Source: Sphingoaurantiacus capsulatus
GTDB taxonomy: Bacteria; Pseudomonadota; Alphaproteobacteria; Sphingomonadales; Sphingomonadaceae
NCBI RefSeq assembly: GCF_042648405.1
Contig: NZ_JBHRXV010000011.1
Coordinates: 372,001 to 436,000, forward strand
Length of the DNA: 64,000 nt
Direction of reading: 5' to 3'
Shown here: positions 58,951 through 64,000 of the stretch, piece by piece
Layout: each line of letters begins with the position of its first letter
How positions within the stretch are numbered: position 1 is the first letter of the stretch
The notes under the pieces: model-generated
The model's input: the letters and a program-made list of their open reading frames with translations, nothing else
What the model was told of the DNA's origin: nothing
Database searches by the model: none
Program-made: the position numbers and the translations under genes

Positions 58951-59081
58951 GGCGGATCCTTCCCGTTGGTCGATGGGTCGTGGTCGTTCAACGAAGCGTC
59001 CGCACTGCCCGTTCCGGCAGGACTGGCGGCGCGCCGTGGATGCGCCTACATGTGCGTTGCAAAGGACAACCGGAGGCGGGC

Positions 59082-59765
59082 GTGGTTGCACCCCTGTTCG
59101 CGTATCTCGACTCGATCAAGGCTCGCGATCCCGCGCCGCGGACGCGCTGGGAGGTGCTGTTGTACCCCGGCGTGCACGCCGTGGCGCTGCACCGCGTCGC
59201 CAACTGGTTGTTTCGCGGCGAGCTCTATTTCCTCGCGCGCTTCGTCAATCACATCGCCCGCCTGCTGACCGGCATCGACATCCATCCGGGCGCGAAGCTC
59301 GGCCAGCGGCTGTTCATCGACCATGGCCAGGGCGTGGTGATCGGCGAAACCGCGATCATCGGCGACGATGTCACCATCTACCAGTCGGTGACGCTCGGCG
59401 GCACCGACCCCACCAACGGCATCGCCGGCAAGCGCCACCCGACCCTTGAGGACGGCGTCATCGTCGGTTCGGGCGCGGCGGTGCTCGGCCCGATTGTTGT
59501 CGGTATGCGCGCGCGCATCGGCGCCAATTCGGTAGTGACGCGCGACGTGCCCGAAGGCGCGACGATGGTCGGCATCCCGGCACGGGCGACGCTCGTCGAC
59601 GCCGAGGACTATGCCAAGCCCTTCGTCCCTTACGGCACCCCCTGCAACGAGGCCTGCGACCCGCAGGTGCAGCGCCTCGAAGGACTGAAGGCCGAGGTCG
59701 AGCAACTGACCCGCCGGCTGGCCGAGTTGACGCAAGAGACTGGACCGCAGCGCAAACGTGGGTAA
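59082..59765 (+). CDS. cysE: Serine O-acetyltransferase
   Basis: 227 residues from a GTG at 59082 with GGAGG 5-6 nt upstream. Left-handed beta-helix hexapeptides: TGIDIHPGAKLGQRLFIDHGQGVVIGE, with catalytic-His pair and GTDPTNGIAGKRHPTLEDG. First step of cysteine synthesis. Lacks the long N-terminal domain of E. coli CysE, so it is the short EpsC-like form. C-terminal coiled coil (EGLKAEVEQLTRRLAEL). Confidence 0.9.
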   Translation: MVAPLFAYLDSIKARDPAPRTRWEVLLYPGVHAVALHRVANWLFRGELYFLARFVNHIARLLTGIDIHPGAKLGQRLFIDHGQGVVIGETAIIGDDVTIYQSVTLGGTDPTNGIAGKRHPTLEDGVIVGSGAAVLGPIVVGMRARIGANSVVTRDVPEGATMVGIPARATLVDAEDYAKPFVPYGTPCNEACDPQVQRLEGLKAEVEQLTRRLAELTQETGPQRKRG

Positions 59766-59776
59766 CCTAGGGGGTG

Positions 59777-60121
59777 ATGAGTAACGTCACCCCGTTCGTC
59801 CTTCCGGCGCGGGCCGCGGCGCAGGTGGTTTTCGACCGCGCCGAGCTGAACGCCATCCTCAACATCTACGGCCGGCTGGTCGCTGCGGGCGAATGGCGCG
59901 ACTATGCCATCGCGATGGACCGCGACGCGGCGGTCTTCTCCTGCTTCCGCCGCGCCTCCGAACGCCCCGAGGCGCAGGTGGTCAAGCGCCCCGCCCTGCG
60001 CAACAAGCAGGGCATGTTCGCGCTGATCGGCGAAGGCGGCGCGGTGCTGAAGCGTGGCCACGAGCTGAGCTCGGTCCTCGCCCCGCTCGAACGGCGGCTG
60101 ATGAAACTGGTCGAGGCGTAA
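59777..60121 (+). CDS. DUF2794 family protein
   Basis: 114 residues. VVFDRAELNAILNIYGRLVAAGEWRDYAI and VKRPALRNKQGMFALIGEGGAVLKRGHEL are typical of this alphaproteobacterial family. A GTG one codon upstream is an alternative start. 11 nt after cysE. Function unknown. Confidence 0.85.
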   Translation: MSNVTPFVLPARAAAQVVFDRAELNAILNIYGRLVAAGEWRDYAIAMDRDAAVFSCFRRASERPEAQVVKRPALRNKQGMFALIGEGGAVLKRGHELSSVLAPLERRLMKLVEA

Positions 60122-60127
60122 CGCCCG

Positions 60128-60346
60128 ATGCAACCCGAAGACGAGACCGTGCCGCCGGCGCGCGGCAACCGAACCTTGCGGATCGTCGCCCTGGTGATGT
60201 GGCTGACCATTACCGCGCTTCATGCCGCGGTGATCATCCTCGGCGCCAAGTTCGGCGGCATCGAGGGTGCGCTGATCGGCGGGGTGTTCGCATTCCTCTT
60301 CTGGGCGCCGCTCACCCGGACGATGATCACTTACATGCGCCGCTAA
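60128..60346 (+). CDS. Small two-helix membrane protein
   Basis: 72 residues with hydrophobic helices at about 18-40 and 43-60, containing a GxxxG-rich stretch (GAKFGGIEGALIGG). Six nt after the DUF2794 gene, likely the same transcript. Not recognised. Confidence 0.6.
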   Translation: MQPEDETVPPARGNRTLRIVALVMWLTITALHAAVIILGAKFGGIEGALIGGVFAFLFWAPLTRTMITYMRR

Positions 60347-60348
60347 CG

Positions 60349-60384
60349 AAAAAGGGCGCGGAGATCGCTCTCCACGCCCTTTTC
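60349..60384. terminator. Bidirectional terminator of rpsD and the small membrane gene
   Basis: AAAAGGGCG (60350-60358) pairs with CGCCCTTTT (60375-60383), plus an inner GGAG/CTCC stem beyond one mismatch. T runs occur on both strands; it lies between two convergent stops. Confidence 0.85.
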
Positions 60385-60400
60385 GAAACGGCTGAACCGT

Positions 60401-61012
60401 TTAGCGCGAGTAGAACTCGACGACCAGGTTCGGCTCCATCTTCACCGGGTACGGCACCTCGTCAAGCGTCGGGACGCGGACGTAGGTCGCCTTGAAGCCG
60501 TCGGCCTGGACGTACTCGGGCACGTCACGCTCCGACAGCGCCTGCGCTTCGAGCACCAGCACCATCTCGCGACCCTTGGCGCCGACTTCGACGACGTCGC
60601 CCGGCTTCACGCGCGCCGACGCGATATTGGTGCGGCGGCCGTTGACGAGGATGTGGCCGTGGTTGACCAGCTGGCGCGCCGACCACACGGTCGGGGCGAA
60701 CTTGGCGCGGTACACGACCATCGCGAGGCGCTGCTCGAGCAGGCCGATCAAATTCTCGGCGGTGTTGCCCTTCACGCGCACCGCTTCGGCGTAAACCTTG
60801 CGGAACTGCTTCTCGGTGACGTCGCCGTAATAGCCCTTGAGCTTCTGCTTGGCGCGCAGCTGCACGCCGAAGTCCGAAAGCTTGCCCTTGCGGCGCTGGC
60901 CGTGCTGGCCCGGGCCGTATTCGCGCTTGTTGACCGGCGACTTCGGGCGGCCCCAGATGTTCTCGCCCATGCGGCGATCGAGCTTGTACTTGGCGTTCGT
61001 ACGCTTCGACAT
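60401..61012 (-). CDS. rpsD: 30S ribosomal protein S4
   Basis: 203 residues. MSKRTNAKYKLDRRMGENIWGRPKSPV is the alphaproteobacterial S4 N-terminus, and the S4 RNA-binding fold is VVYRAKFAPTVWSARQLVNHGHILVNG. GGAGAAGAT precedes the ATG at 61012. Stands alone here, outside a ribosomal operon, as common in alphaproteobacteria. Confidence 0.98.
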   Translation of the reverse strand: MSKRTNAKYKLDRRMGENIWGRPKSPVNKREYGPGQHGQRRKGKLSDFGVQLRAKQKLKGYYGDVTEKQFRKVYAEAVRVKGNTAENLIGLLEQRLAMVVYRAKFAPTVWSARQLVNHGHILVNGRRTNIASARVKPGDVVEVGAKGREMVLVLEAQALSERDVPEYVQADGFKATYVRVPTLDEVPYPVKMEPNLVVEFYSR

Positions 61013-61267
61013 ATCTTCTCCAACTCGCAAAAGCCGTGCCTCGACCGCGGCGCTGAACGAGCGCTGCACCCTACCGCTCGGCAGAAATCCCGGAATCGCG
61101 CCGCCGGACCAAGAATATCCGACGCGGCCACCGCTTCACCGGGGTGCGGGGCCAATTGCGAGCGGGCTACATAGCGGCTTTGCCCAAAAGATCAATCCCG
61201 GCGGTCGCCGGGGATTGCCTCCGCGTGCCGTGGCGATAGCATGCCCATGTCTCTGGGGGGAAACATC

Positions 61268-63256
61268 ATGTCGCGATTCATCACCCGCGCCGCGCTGGTG
61301 GCGCTTGTCACCGGTACGCTTGCCGCGCCAGCCCAAGCCCAAATGGCGGACCTTGCTGTCAAATTCGGTGCGCGCGAGGCATTCAACGGTGTCGCGCTGT
61401 CGCCCGACGGCAGCCGGATTTCCTATCTCAACCCCGTGGCGGGCCGGGCGACGGCCGTGGTGGTGGTCGACATCAAGAGCGGCGCGATGAAGCCGGTGCT
61501 GTCCACGTCCGATCCCAACATGCGCATCAACTGGTGCGACTGGATCAAGATGGACCGCATCGCCTGCCAGATGAGCGGCGAGCGGCGCGACATCGGCGAC
61601 AATTTCGGCATCTCGCGGATGATCGCGGTCAATGCCGACGGCAGCGAGATGAAGGAGATCGGTGCGCGGCAGACCGCGCGCGCCGTCGGCGTCAATTCCT
61701 ATGGCGGCACCATCATCGACTATCTGCCCGACGATCCCGACAACATTCTGATGGAAGTCTACAAGCTGCCCGAGGAAAGCGTCGGCACCCTGAAGGCCGA
61801 TACCGAGGGCGGGCTGACCGTGGTGTCGATCAACTCCCGCACCGGCCGTTCGCGCACCGTCGAGGGCGCCGTGCCCAATGGCGGCGATTTCATGAGCGAC
61901 CGCCGCGGTCGCGTGCGGCTGCGCTCGCTCGCCGAGATGAAGGATACCGCAAGCTACACCAGCTATTCGTCGGGCACCTACCGCTGGTTCTACCGGCCGA
62001 AGACCAGCAACAACTGGGTGCCGCTCGGCATCAGCAATGCGCGCGATGTCAGCACGCTCGAAGTGCTGGGCTTCGACGAAAGCGGAGACAATATCCTCGC
62101 GCTGAAGCCGCACAACGGCCGGCAGGCGCTGTTCAAGATCGCCGCCGACGGCAGCAACCGCGAGGAATTGCTGTTCGCGCAGGATCAGGTCGATGTGTCG
62201 GGCATCAAGCGGATCGGCAAGTATTTCCGCCCGGTCGGCGCCAATTATTCGAGCGACTACAATCACATCGAATATTTCGACCCAGCGCTGGAAAAGCTCG
62301 CCGCCAGCCTGGGCCGCGCGCTCCCCGGCAAGCCCGAGATCAACGTTATCGACGAAACCTGGGACGGGTCGAAGCTGCTGCTGTTCGCCGGCACCGACGT
62401 GAACCCCGGCGCCTATTATCTGTTCGACAAGGCGACCAAGTCGCTCGGCAAGCTTTCCGATACCCGTCCCGGCACCGACGGCATGAAGTTCGGCGAGATG
62501 ACGCCGGTGCGCTACACCGCCCGCGACGGCGCCTCGATCCCCGGCTATCTCACCCTGCCGCCCGGCAAGGACGGCAAGAATCTGCCGACGATCATCCTGC
62601 CGCACGGCGGCCCTTCGGCGCGCGACACCTGGGGCTTCGACTGGCTCGTCCAGTATTTCAGCCAACTCGGCTACGCCGTCCTGCAGCCGAACTATCGCGG
62701 CTCCGCCGGCTATGGCGAGGCCTGGCTCCAGCAGAACGGCTTCAAGGCGTGGCGCACTTCCATCGGGGACATCAACGACGGCGCGCGCTGGCTGGTGGCG
62801 CAAGGTATCGCCGATCCGAAGCGGATGGCGATCTTCGGCTGGAGCTACGGCGGCTATGCGGCGCTGCAGGCCAATGTCGTCGAGCCCGATCTCTACAAGG
62901 CGACGATCGCGGTCGCCCCGGTAACCGACCTCTACGAGCTGAAGGAGCAGAGCCGCTATTTCGGTAGCTTCCTCATCAACAAGGACTTCATCGGTGCCGG
63001 CCCGCACGTCACCGAAGGCTCGCCGGCAAAGAATGCCGCGGCGATCAAGACGCCGGTGCTGATGTTCCACGGCGACAAGGACCTGAACGTCGATATCCGT
63101 CAGGCGAAGCTGATGGAGTCGGCGCTGAAGAGCGCGGGCAAGCCGGTCGAGTTGATCGTCTACCCCAACCTGCAGCACAGCCTGATCGACAGCGGCGCCC
63201 GCGCCGACCTGCTGCTGCGCTCGGCCAAGTTCCTCGCGGCGAACGTGCCGCAGTAG
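61268..63256 (+). CDS. S9 family (prolyl-oligopeptidase) peptidase
   Basis: 662 residues from an ATG at 61268 (GGGGGGAAA upstream). Signal peptide residues 1-24 (ending PAQAQ). Residues about 30-390 form a beta-propeller; the alpha/beta-hydrolase domain has nucleophile Ser526 (GWSYGGYAAL), Asp605 (HGDKDLNVD) and His637 (NLQHSL). Periplasmic dipeptidyl- or acylaminoacyl-type peptidase. A close paralogue follows 9 nt later. Confidence 0.93.
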   Translation: MSRFITRAALVALVTGTLAAPAQAQMADLAVKFGAREAFNGVALSPDGSRISYLNPVAGRATAVVVVDIKSGAMKPVLSTSDPNMRINWCDWIKMDRIACQMSGERRDIGDNFGISRMIAVNADGSEMKEIGARQTARAVGVNSYGGTIIDYLPDDPDNILMEVYKLPEESVGTLKADTEGGLTVVSINSRTGRSRTVEGAVPNGGDFMSDRRGRVRLRSLAEMKDTASYTSYSSGTYRWFYRPKTSNNWVPLGISNARDVSTLEVLGFDESGDNILALKPHNGRQALFKIAADGSNREELLFAQDQVDVSGIKRIGKYFRPVGANYSSDYNHIEYFDPALEKLAASLGRALPGKPEINVIDETWDGSKLLLFAGTDVNPGAYYLFDKATKSLGKLSDTRPGTDGMKFGEMTPVRYTARDGASIPGYLTLPPGKDGKNLPTIILPHGGPSARDTWGFDWLVQYFSQLGYAVLQPNYRGSAGYGEAWLQQNGFKAWRTSIGDINDGARWLVAQGIADPKRMAIFGWSYGGYAALQANVVEPDLYKATIAVAPVTDLYELKEQSRYFGSFLINKDFIGAGPHVTEGSPAKNAAAIKTPVLMFHGDKDLNVDIRQAKLMESALKSAGKPVELIVYPNLQHSLIDSGARADLLLRSAKFLAANVPQ

Positions 63257-63265
63257 GCTAAAGGC

Positions 63266-64000
63266 ATGACGGGTCGCTTCCTCTCCGCCTTGGCTGCGAG
63301 CCTGCTTGCAGCCGTGCCCGCCACGGCAGATGAGGCAGCCCTTGCGGCGAAGTTCGGCGCGCGCGAGGCGTTCGACGGCGTGGCACTGTCGCCCGACGGC
63401 AAGCGCATCTCTTACCTCAACCCGATCCGCGGCAAGGGAAGCGCGCTCGTCGTCGTCGATCTCGCGACCGGCGATGCGAAGCCGATCATGACCGTCAGCG
63501 GCGCGGACTATCAGCTCCGGAGCTGCGACTGGATCAAGATCGATCGCCTCGCCTGCCGCGTGCGCGTCGAGCTGGAGCGATCGGACTTCACCGTGGCGGC
63601 GGCGACGACGATCGCCATCGATCCCGACGGCGGCAATCGCCTGGAAATCGGCGACGACGTTCGCTGGGGCCGCTCGCGCGGCGGGCGCATCATCTCGACG
63701 CTTCCCGACGACCCCGACGAGATCCTCATGGCGACCAACGGGCCGTGGGGCCTGACCGCGCAGCGCGTCAATGCGCGAACGGGCAAGGCCCGCCCGACGA
63801 TGGACGAAGAGCGCATGGTGGCCTTCTATGCCGTCGATCCCGCGGGCCGGGTCCGCCTCAAGGGCAATGTCCGCGCGGTCGAAACCGCCAGCGGCGGCTA
63901 TTATGTCGATCGCCGCTTCCGCTACGCCTATCGCGCCGGCGCCGAAACACAATGGCGCACGCTCGCGGTCGCCGATCTCGGCGCCAACATAACGGTCGAT
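63266..64000 (+). CDS. S9 family peptidase paralogue, N-terminal part (cut by window)
   Basis: At least 245 residues: signal peptide (MTGRFLSALAASLLAAVPAT), then AALAAKFGAREAFDGVALSPDGKRISYLNP and SCDWIKIDRLACRV, parallel to the preceding protein (KFGAREAFNGVALSPDG; CDWIKMDRIAC). The hydrolase domain lies beyond the edge. Tandem duplicate, probably co-transcribed. Confidence 0.88.
   Translation, partial: MTGRFLSALAASLLAAVPATADEAALAAKFGAREAFDGVALSPDGKRISYLNPIRGKGSALVVVDLATGDAKPIMTVSGADYQLRSCDWIKIDRLACRVRVELERSDFTVAAATTIAIDPDGGNRLEIGDDVRWGRSRGGRIISTLPDDPDEILMATNGPWGLTAQRVNARTGKARPTMDEERMVAFYAVDPAGRVRLKGNVRAVETASGGYYVDRRFRYAYRAGAETQWRTLAVADLGANITVD

Overview
The window is high-GC chromosomal DNA from an alphaproteobacterium, most likely a member of Sphingomonadales (Sphingomonas-like). 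This rests on protein character and gene order: divergent hda/perM/DUF2066 and purMN, the clpP-clpX-lon-hup run, the mdh-sucCD-sucA-odhB-lpd operon, sdhCDAB, and intergenic palindromes of the 'CGTCATcCCCGCGAAGGCGGGg' type. No database search was possible, so the taxonomy is an inference.

Layout. 1-3.6 kb: an edge-truncated EF-hand secreted protein, aspS and rnd. 3.7-10.5 kb (minus strand): ppx, ppk, hda, a PerM-type membrane protein and a DUF2066-like exported protein, divergent from purM-purN and a membrane-anchored hypothetical (10.5-12.9 kb). 12.9-18.4 kb: ndk, holC-pepA (minus), lptD and a small hypothetical (plus). 18.4-23 kb: accessory region with a DUF1989 protein, a small membrane protein, two tRNA-Val genes, and a 1.56-kb integrated-element remnant bounded by a 38-bp direct repeat of the tRNA-Val 5' half; then a zinc-ribbon protein and a type IB topoisomerase. 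23-29 kb: DUF4142, HU, Lon, ClpX, ClpP. 29-32.5 kb: sppA, an ABM-fold protein, a TRIC-type channel and a MazEF-like toxin-antitoxin pair. 32.5-41.7 kb: lower TCA-cycle operon (mdh, sucC, sucD, sucA, odhB, lpd) with palindromic repeats in three of its gaps. 41.8-45.7 kb: membrane hypothetical, zapE, a thioesterase, and a visibly AT-rich, probably acquired pair (SAM-methyltransferase-like protein plus AlkB-like dioxygenase). 45.8-49.2 kb: sdhCDAB. 49.3-55.2 kb: DUF6285/phosphotransferase pair, a soluble globin-like chemoreceptor, SDR and MDR oxidoreductases, ketopantoate reductase. 55.2-57.4 kb: oxyR divergent from ahpC-ahpD. 57.4-64 kb: TauE/SafE, PRC-barrel, serine acetyltransferase, DUF2794, a small membrane protein, rpsD and two tandem S9 peptidases, the second cut by the window end.

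How the parts work together. Most genes are core metabolism and protein quality control. The TCA block supplies OdhB and Lpd, which in mycobacteria reduce AhpD; with oxyR-ahpC-ahpD and no ahpF in view, the same lipoyl chain may drive peroxide reduction here. The most unusual pieces are the tRNA-Val-anchored integrase remnant with CCCCAAA iterons at both ends, the methyltransferase/AlkB 'writer-eraser-like' pair preceded by a 12-base G tract, and the palindrome family whose hairpin stems change sequence but keep pairing.
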